From Streptomyces sp. col6 (GTDB lineage: Bacteria > Actinomycetota > Actinomycetes > Streptomycetales > Streptomycetaceae), in NCBI RefSeq assembly GCF_008042035.1, contig NZ_RDBL01000013.1:1306962-1370961 (forward strand): a stretch of 64,000 nt of DNA, given 5' to 3'. Every line of letters begins with the position of its first letter. Position 1 is the stretch's first letter. The position numbers were made by a program, and so were the translations under genes. The notes below the pieces were generated by a model that saw only the letters and a program-made list of their open reading frames with translations, searched no databases and had not been told where the DNA came from. Positions 41,075-49,215 of the stretch are shown here, piece by piece.

Positions 41075-41626
41075 ATGAGTCTTGATCGTGAGCAGGTGCT
41101 GCGGAGTGCCGCGGCCCTGCTGACCCGTAAATCCACCGCCACCATGGACGAGGTCGCGCGGGCGGCCGGGATCGGCCGTGCCACCCTGCACCGGCACTTC
41201 GCCGGCCGGGACGCCCTGGTCAGGGCGCTGGAGGAGCTGGGCATCCAGGAGTTCGAGGCGGCGCTCGACGCCGCGGCGATGGACGAGGGCCCGAGCGAGG
41301 AGGCCCTGCGCCGGTTCGTCCACGCCGTCGAGCCGAGCGCCGGACTGCTCTCCTTCCTCGTGACCGAGAACCAGCTCTGGGAGGACGGCGACCAGAACGC
41401 CGGCTGGGACCGGCTGGACGCCCGCGTCGCCGCCTTCTTCCGGCGCGGCCAGGAACGCGGCGAGTTCCGCATCGACCTGACCCCGGCCTGGCTGACCGAG
41501 GCCCTGTACGGGCTCATCGGCAGCGGGGCCTGGGCCGTTCAGGCGGGCCGGGTGGCCGCGCGGGACTTCCCGTACATGATCGTCGAGTTGCTGCTCGGCG
41601 GCGCACGCCGGAGCGTGGAGCAATGA
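41075..41626 (+). CDS. TetR-family transcriptional regulator
   Basis: 183 residues from ATG 41075. HTH at ~5-45: VLRSAAALLTRKSTATMDEVA, RAAGIGRATLHRHFAGRDAL with the LHRHF-type recognition helix. C-terminal ligand domain (~60-183) is helical with no close signature. It is four bases overlapped with the MFS exporter gene (ATGA), so the pair forms an autoregulated efflux operon under the upstream palindrome; the inducer is presumably an exporter substrate. Confidence 0.93.
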   Translation: MSLDREQVLRSAAALLTRKSTATMDEVARAAGIGRATLHRHFAGRDALVRALEELGIQEFEAALDAAAMDEGPSEEALRRFVHAVEPSAGLLSFLVTENQLWEDGDQNAGWDRLDARVAAFFRRGQERGEFRIDLTPAWLTEALYGLIGSGAWAVQAGRVAARDFPYMIVELLLGGARRSVEQ

Positions 41627-43167
41627 GCAGCGTCGAAGAGCAGCCGGAGCCCGCCGTCGAGCCGTACCGCCCCGGTCGGTGGATCGCGCTGGCCGTCCTC
41701 GTCCTCGCGGTGCTGCTGGTGGCCGTCGACGCCACCGTGCTGGGCCTGGCGACGCCGTTCCTCAGCGAGGACCTGGAGCCGACGGGCACCCAGCTGCTCT
41801 GGATCGGTGACGTCTACTCCTTCGTCATCGCCGGGCTCCTGGTCTCCATGGGCAGCCTCGGCGACCGCATCGGCCGCAAGAAGCTGCTGCTGTGCGGTGC
41901 CACCGCCTTCGGCGCCGTCTCGGTGCTCAACGCCTACGCGCACACGCCCGAGATGATGATCGTGGCGCGGGCCCTGCTCGGTGTCGCCGGCGCCACCCTG
42001 ATGCCGTCCACCCTCGCCCTGATCCGCAACCTCTTCCACGACCCCCGCGAGCGCAGCCTCGCCATCGGCATCTGGGGCGCGATGGCCTCGGCCGGCGCGG
42101 CCGTCGGGCCCGTCGTCGGCGGGTTCCTTCTGGAGCACTTCTGGTGGGGCTCGGTCTTCCTGATCAACCTGCCCGTGATGGCGGTGCTCGTGGTGGTCGG
42201 CATCAAGATGATCCCCGAGTCGAAGAACCCGGCGCCCGGCCCCTGGGACCTGCCGAGCGTGGGCCTCTCGCTGGTCGGCATGATCGGGGTCGTCTACGCC
42301 ATCAAGGAGATGGCCGCCCATGGCGTGAGCTGGACCCCGGCCCTGGTGGGCGTCGCCGGTCTGCTGGCGCTGGTCTGGTTCGTACGCCGTCAGTTCCGGC
42401 TCCCCGCACCCCTGCTCGACATGCGGCTCTTCCACCACCGGGGCTTCTCCGGCGCGGTCCTGGCCGACCTGCTGACCATCCTCGGCCTGTCCGGCCTGGT
42501 CTTCTTCCTCTCCCAGTTCCTCCAACTGGTCCAGGGGCGCGGACCGCTGGAGGCGGGGCTCGCCGAACTGCCCGCCGCGATCGGCGCGGTCACCGCGGGT
42601 CTGCTGGCCGGCACGGTCGCCCGGCGCTTCACCGTACGGACGGTGGTGTCCGGCGGGCTCGGCGCGATCGGCGTGGCGCTGGCCGCGGTCGCAGCCGTCC
42701 ACCGGGACACGTCCTACCCGCTGATCGGCGCCCTGCTCCTGATCGTGGGCGTGGGCGCGGGCTTCGCGTTCACCGTGACCTCGGACGTGATCCTCTCCAG
42801 CGTCCCCAAGGAGCACGCCGGCTCCGCGTCCGCGGTCTCCGAGACGGCGTACGAGCTGGGCGCCGCCCTCGGTATCGCGCTGCTCGGCTCCATCGTGACC
42901 GGGGCCTACAAGAGCTTCCAGGCCCCGCCCGGCACCCCGCCGGCCGTCTCGGACGCCGCACACGAATCGCTCGGCGGCGCCGTCGAGTCCTCGCACCTGC
43001 TGCCACCGCACGAGGCCCATGAACTGGTCTCCTCGGCGCAGGACGCGTTCGTCGACGGGCTGCACCTCGCCTCGGTCGTCGGAGCCGTGGTCCTGCTGGC
43101 GACGGCGGCCGCCGCCTGGTTCCTGCTGCGCGGGCAGGAGCTGGAGGAGGGCATCATCCACGAGTAG
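41623..43167 (+). CDS. MFS efflux transporter, DHA2 (14-TMS) family
   Basis: 514 residues with about 14 hydrophobic helices. Motif C-like VDATVLGLATPFLSEDL in TM1, motif A GSLGDRIGRKKLLL between TM2 and TM3, and GAAVGPVVGGFLLEHFWW in TM5 are diagnostic of QacA/SmvA/LfrA-type drug:H+ antiporters. A hydrophilic insertion (FQAPPGTPPAVSDAAHESLG) lies before the last helix. Cotranslated with the TetR regulator and followed by a strong terminator. Substrate unknown; quaternary compounds or dyes are typical for the family. Confidence 0.93.
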   Translation: MSSVEEQPEPAVEPYRPGRWIALAVLVLAVLLVAVDATVLGLATPFLSEDLEPTGTQLLWIGDVYSFVIAGLLVSMGSLGDRIGRKKLLLCGATAFGAVSVLNAYAHTPEMMIVARALLGVAGATLMPSTLALIRNLFHDPRERSLAIGIWGAMASAGAAVGPVVGGFLLEHFWWGSVFLINLPVMAVLVVVGIKMIPESKNPAPGPWDLPSVGLSLVGMIGVVYAIKEMAAHGVSWTPALVGVAGLLALVWFVRRQFRLPAPLLDMRLFHHRGFSGAVLADLLTILGLSGLVFFLSQFLQLVQGRGPLEAGLAELPAAIGAVTAGLLAGTVARRFTVRTVVSGGLGAIGVALAAVAAVHRDTSYPLIGALLLIVGVGAGFAFTVTSDVILSSVPKEHAGSASAVSETAYELGAALGIALLGSIVTGAYKSFQAPPGTPPAVSDAAHESLGGAVESSHLLPPHEAHELVSSAQDAFVDGLHLASVVGAVVLLATAAAAWFLLRGQELEEGIIHE

Positions 43168-43185
43168 CGCCGCCCGGACACACGC

Positions 43186-43219
43186 GAAAGGGCCCGCCCC
43201 GGCCGGGGCGGGCCCTTTC
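43186..43219. terminator. Bidirectional terminator, MFS / acyltransferase genes
   Basis: Perfect 15-bp stem (arms 43186-43200 and 43205-43219, loop GGCC) between convergent genes. Confidence 0.85.
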
Positions 43220-43234
43220 GCATACGTCAGCGGA

Positions 43235-43906
43235 TCAGGCCGCCTTCGCCTTCGTCGCGTACATGTCGACGTACTCCTGGCCGGACAGCCGCATCACCTC
43301 GGCCATCACGGAGTCGGTCACCGCCCGCAGCACATAGCGGTCGCGGTCCATGCCCTCGTAGCGCGAGAACTCCATCGGCTCACCGAAGCGCACCGTGACC
43401 TTGCCCGGCCGGGGCAGCCCCGAGCCGCCCGGCTGGAGCTTGTCCGTGCCGATCATCGCGAACGGCACCACCGGCGCGCCCGTCATCAGCGTCAGCCGTG
43501 CGATGCCCGTACGGCCCCGGTACAGCCGGCCGTCGGGGGAGCGGGTGCCCTCCGGGTAGATCGCGAAGGCCTTGCCCTCCTCCAGCACCCGCCGGCCCGT
43601 CATCAGCGCCGCGACACCGCCGCGCCCGCCGTCCCGGTCCACCGGGATCATGCCCACACCGGTGAAGAACCAGGCCATCAGCCGTCCCTTGAGGCCCTTG
43701 CCCGTCACGTACTCGTCCTTGCCGATGAAGAACACCGGACGGTCGCAGCAGATCGGCATGATCATCGAGTCGATGAACGTCAGATGGTTGCCCGCCAGGA
43801 TCACCGGCCCGGTGCCCGGGATGTTCTCGATGCCCTCCATCCGGGGACGGAACATCAGGCGCAGGATCGGTCCGAGCACTGCCTTGATGAGTGCGAGACG
43901 GGACAA
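43235..43906 (-). CDS. 1-acyl-sn-glycerol-3-phosphate acyltransferase (PlsC-like)
   Basis: 223 residues from TTG 43906, chosen because GGAGGA (complement of 43911-43916) lies 4-5 nt upstream; in-frame ATGs at 43963 and 44038 lack a Shine-Dalgarno. Motif I NHLTFIDS (H-x4-D), motif III FAIYPEGTRSPDG and motif IV APVVPFAMIGTDKL are intact. N-terminal amphipathic/hydrophobic helix (LALIKAVLGPILRLMF) should place it at the membrane inner face. It acylates lysophosphatidate or a related acceptor in phospholipid synthesis. Confidence 0.9.
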   Translation of the reverse strand: MSRLALIKAVLGPILRLMFRPRMEGIENIPGTGPVILAGNHLTFIDSMIMPICCDRPVFFIGKDEYVTGKGLKGRLMAWFFTGVGMIPVDRDGGRGGVAALMTGRRVLEEGKAFAIYPEGTRSPDGRLYRGRTGIARLTLMTGAPVVPFAMIGTDKLQPGGSGLPRPGKVTVRFGEPMEFSRYEGMDRDRYVLRAVTDSVMAEVMRLSGQEYVDMYATKAKAA

Positions 43907-44142
43907 CGCTTCCTCCGGTGTAGTGGCCGGGCCCGGCCGAGGCGACGGATTGTGAAGGTCCATGCAGGTGAGGACGATACTCGCGGGTACTCGCTGATCG
44001 CACATCGGGTTCACGCATCGGATACAGCGTGTTGACATGTGTTCGCGCCATGTTCGCCCAGGTGCCGCCTCCGGGGACCGCCGTCCTGCCTACGCTCGAC
44101 CCTCGCTCGACAGGTGCCGTACATCACATGCGAGGAGCATTC

Positions 44143-45303
44143 ATGACAGAGCGTGCGCAGGCCGCACCGGGACGACGGACCGTCATCGGGGCGGGGGCGG
44201 CCGTCCTCTCCACCGCCGCCCTGGGCGTCACCACAACGGCGCAGGCGGCCGACCGCAACGGCGGACACGGCGGCGGCCACCGCCTCGACCTGCCGGTCCC
44301 CACGGTCATCGGCCACCGGGGCACCAGCGGCTACCGTCCCGAACACACCCTGGGCTCCTACCAGCTCGCCCTGGACATGGGCGCGCACATCATCGAGCAG
44401 GACCTCGTCCCGACCCGCGACGGCCACCTCGTCTGCCGCCACGAGAACGACATCACCGCCACCACCGACGTCTCCGCGCACCCCGAGTTCGCGAACCGCA
44501 GGACGACCAAGAGCGTCGACGGCGTGTCCCTCACCGGCTGGTTCACCGAGGACTTCAAGCTGGCCGAGCTGAAGACCCTGCGCGCCAAGGAGCGCATTCC
44601 GGCCAACCGCCAGAAGAACACCCTCTACGACGGCCGCTGGGAGGTCCCCACCTTCGAGGAGGTCCTGCGTTGGGCCGACCGCGAGGGCCGCCGCCGCGGA
44701 AAGCCCGTCTGGCTGTACGTCGAGACCAAGCACCCCACCTACTTCCGGGGCCTCGGCCTCGGCCTGGAGGAGCCGCTCGCCAAGCTGCTGCGCCGCTACG
44801 GCCGGCACCGCGGGCAGTCCCCGGTGATCCTCCAGTCCTTCGAACCGGGCAGCGTCCAGCGCCTGGCGAAGCTCGTCGCCACCCCGCGCATCGTCCTGCT
44901 CTCCGGCACCGGCACCCGCCCCTGGGACTTCGAGGTGTCCGGCGACCCGCGCACCACGGACGACCTGGTGAAACCGGCCGGCCTGAAGTGGATGAGCTCC
45001 TTCGCCCAGGGCATCGGCCCCACCCTGGACCTGATCATCCCCAAGGACGCCGCGGGCCGGCTCACCGAGCCCACCACGCTGGTACGCGACGCCCACGCGC
45101 AGGGCCTGATCCTGCACCCGTACACGATGCGCAACGAGAACACCTTCCTGCCCGCCGACTTCCGGCGCGGCACCGACCCCAACGCGTACGGCGACGCATT
45201 CGGCGCCTTCGCCACGTACTTCGCGACCGGGATCGACGGCATCTTCTCTGACAACCCGGACACCGCCCTGCTCGCGGCGGCGGACTTCGCGAACAAGAGG
45301 TAG
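44143..45303 (+). CDS. Secreted glycerophosphodiester phosphodiesterase (Tat signal)
   Basis: 386 residues from ATG 44143 with GAGGAG 5-6 nt upstream. Twin-arginine signal (GRRTVIGAGAAVLSTAALGV), then the GDPD barrel: VIGHRGTSGYRPEHTLGSY (catalytic His), IIEQDLVPTRDGHLVCRHEN (metal Glu and Asp, second His), LYVETKHPTYF, and the C-terminal GIDGIFSDNPDTA. Hydrolyses glycerophosphodiesters to glycerol-3-phosphate and alcohol outside the cell, probably for phosphate or lipid scavenging. No PHO box was identified. Confidence 0.93.
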   Translation: MTERAQAAPGRRTVIGAGAAVLSTAALGVTTTAQAADRNGGHGGGHRLDLPVPTVIGHRGTSGYRPEHTLGSYQLALDMGAHIIEQDLVPTRDGHLVCRHENDITATTDVSAHPEFANRRTTKSVDGVSLTGWFTEDFKLAELKTLRAKERIPANRQKNTLYDGRWEVPTFEEVLRWADREGRRRGKPVWLYVETKHPTYFRGLGLGLEEPLAKLLRRYGRHRGQSPVILQSFEPGSVQRLAKLVATPRIVLLSGTGTRPWDFEVSGDPRTTDDLVKPAGLKWMSSFAQGIGPTLDLIIPKDAAGRLTEPTTLVRDAHAQGLILHPYTMRNENTFLPADFRRGTDPNAYGDAFGAFATYFATGIDGIFSDNPDTALLAAADFANKR

Positions 45304-45349
45304 GACGGCGGCCCCGACTCCCCGTCAGCACCCCGCTCCCGTCACATCG

Positions 45350-45379
45350 CAGGGGAGTTGGGTATGTCACAGGGGAGTT
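45350..45379 (+). repeat. Direct repeat CAGGGGAGTT x2, 20-bp period
   Basis: CAGGGGAGTT at 45350-45359 and 45370-45379, with GTCACA at 45341-45346 and 45366-45371. Two helical turns apart, upstream of an acetyltransferase gene; could be a tandem activator or repressor site. Confidence 0.45.
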
Positions 45380-45507
45380 TGGTCCTCATCCGTTCCCGTT
45401 GCCTTGGATGTCTGCGCAGAATGCTCGCGGCGGAGGTTGTCGCTCCTGAACCGTGGGAAAGGAGCAGGGGACAACCGGCGGATCAGGTGAGCGGGAGGCA
45501 TGCGCAC

Positions 45508-46014
45508 ATGGGCATGAGCGTGATCATCTCGGCGGCGGACGCGCAGGACGCCGAAGAGATACTGAAGCTGCAGTACCTCTGTTTCCAGAGCGAGGCGGAG
45601 CTGTACGGCAATTACCGCATCGACCCGCTCGTCCAGACCCTCGACTCGTTGCGCGCCGAGATCGGGGAGAACCTGGTGTACGTGGCGCGGCTCGGCGACC
45701 AGGTGGTCGGCTCGGTGCGCGGCTCGACCGACGAGGACGGCACGGGGCAGATCGGGAGGCTCTGCGTCCACCCGCGCCTCCGCGGCCACGGCCTCGGCGC
45801 CCGGCTGCTGCGGGCGGCGGAGGCGGGCCTCGCCGACGAGCGCGCCGCCACCCGCTTCCGGCTGCACACCGGCCACCGCAGCGAGGCCAACCTGAGGCTC
45901 TATCAGCGCGCGGGCTACGCCGCCGTGGGCAACGCCACCGGCAGCGACGGGGTCATGATGATCCTGCTGGAGAAGGAGGCCCCGGCCACGACCGCGTACG
46001 TGGCCAGCGCCTAG
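45508..46014 (+). CDS. GNAT-family N-acetyltransferase
   Basis: 168 residues from ATG 45508 with GGAGG 9 nt upstream (ATG 45514 also possible). Acetyl-CoA binding motif A is VHPRLRGHGLGARLLRAAE (R-x-x-G-x-G/A pattern), motif B ANLRLYQRAGY. Core strands at VVGSVRGSTDEDG and FRLHTGHRSE. Substrate unknown. Stands alone between the phosphodiesterase gene and convergent membrane-protein genes. Confidence 0.9.
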   Translation: MGMSVIISAADAQDAEEILKLQYLCFQSEAELYGNYRIDPLVQTLDSLRAEIGENLVYVARLGDQVVGSVRGSTDEDGTGQIGRLCVHPRLRGHGLGARLLRAAEAGLADERAATRFRLHTGHRSEANLRLYQRAGYAAVGNATGSDGVMMILLEKEAPATTAYVASA

Positions 46015-46038
46015 CCGTACGCGTGCCGCGCCCCGCCG

Positions 46039-46476
46039 TTACGCGGTACGGGCGCGGCGCAGCCACATCATCCCGGTGACCGGCAGGATCACGGGGATGA
46101 ACAGGTAGTCCCGGCCGCAGTACGACCACACCGTCGAGTCGGCGAACGCGGACGGCTCCACCAGCGTCCACGTCCCCACGACCAGCACGCCGACCAGCTC
46201 GGCGGCGCAGCACACCAGCGCGGTCCGGCGCGCCCGTTCGCCGCCGCGCACCAGCGAGTACGTGATGAACCCGTAGACGAGCGCGGCGACCGCCGACAGC
46301 ACATAGGCCAGGGGCGCGCGGCCGAAGTCCAGGATCATCTGGACGATCGAGCGGGACGCCGCCGCCACGGTGAACACGCCGTAGAACCAGACCAGGACGC
46401 GGCCGGGACCGGTGCCGAGGTCGAAGGGCCGCTTCTCGCCGCCGGCCGTCGCCTGCGTGGTGTCGGTGTCGGTCAC
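46039..46476 (-). CDS. Integral membrane protein of unknown function
   Basis: 145 residues from GTG 46476, 2 nt after the stop of the preceding gene, with GGGGAAG as Shine-Dalgarno. Four hydrophobic helices: VLVWFYGVFTVAAASRSIV, YVLSAVAALVYGFITYSLV, LVCCAAELVGVLVVGTWTLV and YLFIPVILPVTGMMWL. Conserved aromatic/Cys motif STVWSYCGRDY before the last helix. No family recognised. Forms a tight two-gene operon with the 119-residue membrane protein upstream, so a heteromeric complex is possible. Confidence 0.8.
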   Translation of the reverse strand: MTDTDTTQATAGGEKRPFDLGTGPGRVLVWFYGVFTVAAASRSIVQMILDFGRAPLAYVLSAVAALVYGFITYSLVRGGERARRTALVCCAAELVGVLVVGTWTLVEPSAFADSTVWSYCGRDYLFIPVILPVTGMMWLRRARTA

Positions 46477-46478
46477 GG

Positions 46479-46838
46479 TCAGCTTCCCCAGATGTCGTAG
46501 AGCCGTACTTCGAGGACGGCCAGGACGACCGCGCCCGCGGCCACCGTCACCGAACCCCAGCGGGTCCGCTCGCTCAGCGACAGGAACCCCGCCGCCGGCA
46601 CGGCGAGGAACGCCCCGGCCAGATAGGCGATGAAGATGGTCATGCCCTGCTCGGGCCGCTCGCCGCGGGCCAGCTGCACGATCCCCACGACCAGCTGCGC
46701 CAGGGCCAGCAGCGAGACGACGGCCATGCCGATGAAGTGCCAGTCCTTGGTGGGCTGGTCCCGGTAGGCGGCGTATCCGCACCAGGCGGCGAGGGCGAGG
46801 GCGGCCGCGGCGACCGCGACCGTCAGGGCGTCGAGCAT
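46479..46838 (-). CDS. Small integral membrane protein of unknown function
   Basis: 119 residues, four predicted helices (LTVAVAAAALALAAWCGYAA, FIGMAVVSLLALAQLVVGIV, FIAYLAGAFLAVPAAGFLSL, SVTVAAGAVVLAVLEVRLY). No domain recognised. First gene of a pair with the 145-residue membrane protein, separated by 2 nt. Confidence 0.78.
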   Translation of the reverse strand: MLDALTVAVAAAALALAAWCGYAAYRDQPTKDWHFIGMAVVSLLALAQLVVGIVQLARGERPEQGMTIFIAYLAGAFLAVPAAGFLSLSERTRWGSVTVAAGAVVLAVLEVRLYDIWGS

Positions 46839-47118
46839 GAGCCGAGGGTATTACGGGGCGCCCCGCCCGCCGCCTGCGCCCCCGCGCCCCGGACGGCCGT
46901 CAGGAGCGGGCGGTCGTGGCCTTGACCACAGCGCGCACCGGCCCCGGCCGCCGCGGAGACAGTCGTACGGGCCGGATGGCGGCCGCATCGGTGCAGGTCA
47001 GAGCGGTGTGGCCGGAACGCGTCGGCCGATACGCGGCGCAGGCGCCGCACCATCCACCGCTGTCCGCTATCCGGACAATCGGTCCGGCCGCAAGCTCACG
47101 TCTGTTTTACTTGTGCCC
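46839..47118 (+). other. Non-coding region before the metNIQ leader ORF
   Basis: No protein gene supported. Holds the divergent start of the membrane-protein pair and, at its right end, TTTTAC (47105-47110), about 8 nt before the small ORF's ATG, a possible -10 for the metNIQ leader transcript. GTCCG/CGGAC repeats lie near 47060-47090. Confidence 0.5.
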
Positions 47119-47205
47119 ATGACCACGACGAGCAGCCGCACCCTTGCGACCGAGGCGATCACGACGCCCGGTGCTCGTTGTATGTGTCGAATGCGCGCCT
47201 TCTGA
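47119..47205 (+). CDS. 28-residue leader peptide candidate with Cys/Met codon cluster (uORF before metNIQ)
   Basis: ATG 47119 to TGA 47205, encoding MTTTSSRTLATEAITTPGAR followed by CMCRMRAF. Four of the last eight codons are Cys or Met (TGT ATG TGT CGA ATG), an extreme cluster in a 28-codon ORF. The TTTTAC-like -10 ends only 8 nt upstream, so the message is probably leaderless and this ORF is its first. The sulfur amino-acid transporter genes metNIQ follow 225 nt later. A ribosome stalling on Cys or Met codons could control them; this is inference. Confidence 0.6.
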   Translation: MTTTSSRTLATEAITTPGARCMCRMRAF

Positions 47206-47429
47206 GGGCCCACGACCGAGCCTCGCGCCCCGAAGCGAGAACCCTCCCCCTGGCTTGTCCGCACCCGGCGGAACGAGCCCGCACGGGCCCCGGCCGGCGG
47301 TGACCGCCGCGCCCGGCCGCCCCGGGAGACCGCTCGGAAACGTCCGATCGAAACGTCCGGATCACCCCCGGACGCATGCCCCGTGCCCGGCGGACACCGC
47401 GCCGCGCACTCGACAGTGACGGAAATCCT
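47206..47429 (+). promoter_or_regulatory. Structured metNIQ leader RNA
   Basis: 225 nt between the small ORF and metN. It contains GC-rich hairpins, one being GGCGG/CCGCC near 47300 inside a larger CCGG/CCGG pairing, and one of 7 bp at 47354-47360/47368-47374 (CGTCCGG/CCGGACG), 56 nt before the metN start. I found no SAM-I riboswitch core. Confidence 0.5.
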
Positions 47430-48479
47430 GTGATCACCACGACGGGCCTCACGAAGGTCTACCAGTCGCGCGACCGCGAGGTCACCGCCCTGGACGGCGT
47501 CGACCTGCACGTCCGCGAGGGCGAGGTGTACGGCGTCATCGGCCGCAGCGGCGCCGGCAAGTCCTCGCTGATCCGCTGCGTCAACCTCCTGGAACGCCCC
47601 ACCTCGGGCACCGTGACCGTGGCCGGCCAGGACCTCACCGCCCTCGCGGGCCGGGGCCGCCGGGCCGGCAAGGAGCTGCGCGAGGCGCGCAGCCGTATCG
47701 GCATGGTCTTCCAGCACTTCAACCTGCTGGCCTCCCGCACCGTGCAGCGCAACGTCGAACTCCCGCTGGAGATCCTCGGCGTCACCGGCCGCGAGCGCTC
47801 CCGCAAGGCCCTCGAACTCCTCGACCTGGTCGGCCTCGCCGACAAGGCCAAGGCCTACCCCGGTCAGCTCTCCGGCGGCCAGAAGCAGCGCGTCGGCATC
47901 GCCCGCGCCCTCGCCGGCGACCCCAAGGTGCTCCTCTCCGACGAGGCGACGTCCGCCCTGGACCCCGAGACCACCCGCTCCATCCTCCAGCTCCTGCGCG
48001 ACCTCAACCAGCAGCTCGGCCTCACCATCCTGCTCATTACGCACGAGATGGACGTCGTCAAGACGATCTGCGATTCCGCCGCGCTGATGCGGGGCGGCCG
48101 GATCGTCGAGTCCGGCACCGTCGGCGAACTCCTCGCCACCCCCGGCTCCGAGCTGGCCCACGAGCTGTTCCCCGTCGGCGGCACCGCCTCCGCGCCGGAC
48201 CGCACCGTCGTCGACGTCACCTTCCACGGCGAGGCCGCCGCCCGCCCGGTGATCTCGCAGCTCTCCCGCACGTACAACATCGACATCTCGATCCTGGGCG
48301 CCGCGATGGACACCGTCGGCGGCCGGCAGATCGGCCGTATGCGCATCGAACTGCCCGGCCGGTTCGAGGAGAACGTCGTGCCGATCGGCTTCCTGCGCGA
48401 GCAGGGCCTCCAGGCCGAGCTCGTCGATGCCGAGCCCGCCCCCGTACCCGCACAGCTCACCAAGGAGGTGGCGAAGTGA
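47430..48479 (+). CDS. metN: Methionine ABC transporter ATP-binding protein
   Basis: 349 residues from GTG 47430 (MITTTGLTKVYQSR); an ATG at 47376 would add 18 unlikely residues. Walker A GRSGAGKSSL, Q-loop VFQHFN, signature LSGGQKQRVGIARAL, Walker B VLLSDEATSALD, H-loop LLITHEMD. A C-terminal NIL regulatory domain (~265-349) is present, which binds methionine and inhibits transport in the E. coli homologue. First structural gene of metNIQ, overlapping metI by 4 nt. Confidence 0.95.
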   Translation: MITTTGLTKVYQSRDREVTALDGVDLHVREGEVYGVIGRSGAGKSSLIRCVNLLERPTSGTVTVAGQDLTALAGRGRRAGKELREARSRIGMVFQHFNLLASRTVQRNVELPLEILGVTGRERSRKALELLDLVGLADKAKAYPGQLSGGQKQRVGIARALAGDPKVLLSDEATSALDPETTRSILQLLRDLNQQLGLTILLITHEMDVVKTICDSAALMRGGRIVESGTVGELLATPGSELAHELFPVGGTASAPDRTVVDVTFHGEAAARPVISQLSRTYNIDISILGAAMDTVGGRQIGRMRIELPGRFEENVVPIGFLREQGLQAELVDAEPAPVPAQLTKEVAK

Positions 48480-49144
48480 CCTGGTCCGAAATGCAGCCGC
48501 TGCTGACGCAGGGCACCGTCGACACCCTCTACATGGTGCTGTGGTCCGCCCTCGTCACCGTCCTGGCCGGACTGCCGCTCGGCGTCCTCCTCGTCCTCAC
48601 CGACAAGGGCGGCCTGCTCCAGAACACCCCGGTGAACAAGGCCGTCGGCGTGATCGTGAACATCGGCCGCTCGCTGCCCTTCATCATCCTGCTGATCGCC
48701 CTGATCCCCTTCACCACCTGGGTCGTCGGCACCTTCATCGGCCCCACCGCGATGATCGTTCCGCTCGCCGTCGGCGCCATCCCGTTCTTCGCCCGGCTCG
48801 TCGAGACGGCGGTGCGCGAGGTCGACCACGGGCTCGTCGAGGCCGTCCAGTCCATGGGCGGATCCATCCCGACGATCGTCCGCAAGGTCCTGCTCCCGCA
48901 GGCCCTGCCGTCCCTGGTCTCCGGCATCACCACCACCGTCATCGTGCTCATCGGCTACTCCGCGATGGCCGGCGCGGTCGGCGGCGAAGGACTCGGCTCC
49001 AAGGCCGTCACCTACGGATTCCAGCGCTTCGACAACCGCTTCATGCTCATCACCGTCGCGCTGCTGATCGTCATCGTGACCCTCGTCCAGCTGATCGGCG
49101 ACCTCGCCGTACGCCTGCTGGCCCGCCGGGGCCGCACCTCCTGA
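48476..49144 (+). CDS. metI: Methionine ABC transporter permease
   Basis: 222 residues from GTG 48476, overlapping the metN stop (GTGA). Five or more helices; the ABC coupling motif is EAVQSMGGSIPTIVRKVLLP, and SLPFIILLIALIPFT in a core helix is typical of MetI. Homodimer embedded in the membrane, energised by MetN. Confidence 0.95.
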   Translation: MTWSEMQPLLTQGTVDTLYMVLWSALVTVLAGLPLGVLLVLTDKGGLLQNTPVNKAVGVIVNIGRSLPFIILLIALIPFTTWVVGTFIGPTAMIVPLAVGAIPFFARLVETAVREVDHGLVEAVQSMGGSIPTIVRKVLLPQALPSLVSGITTTVIVLIGYSAMAGAVGGEGLGSKAVTYGFQRFDNRFMLITVALLIVIVTLVQLIGDLAVRLLARRGRTS

Positions 49145-49215
49145 CTTCACCTCCCCCCAAGCCCGCACTCCTTGTCCGGGCGCACCACCATCACCACCTG
49201 AAAGAGGCACTTTTC

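Noticed and set aside
45365-45391. Second ECF41-type promoter (TGTCACA at 45365)
   Set aside because: No CGTC at 16 nt spacing; a CGTT occurs only at 19 nt.
46839-47429. SAM riboswitch upstream of metNIQ
   Set aside because: No SAM-I core motif was recognised; the leader is better described as a uORF plus hairpins.
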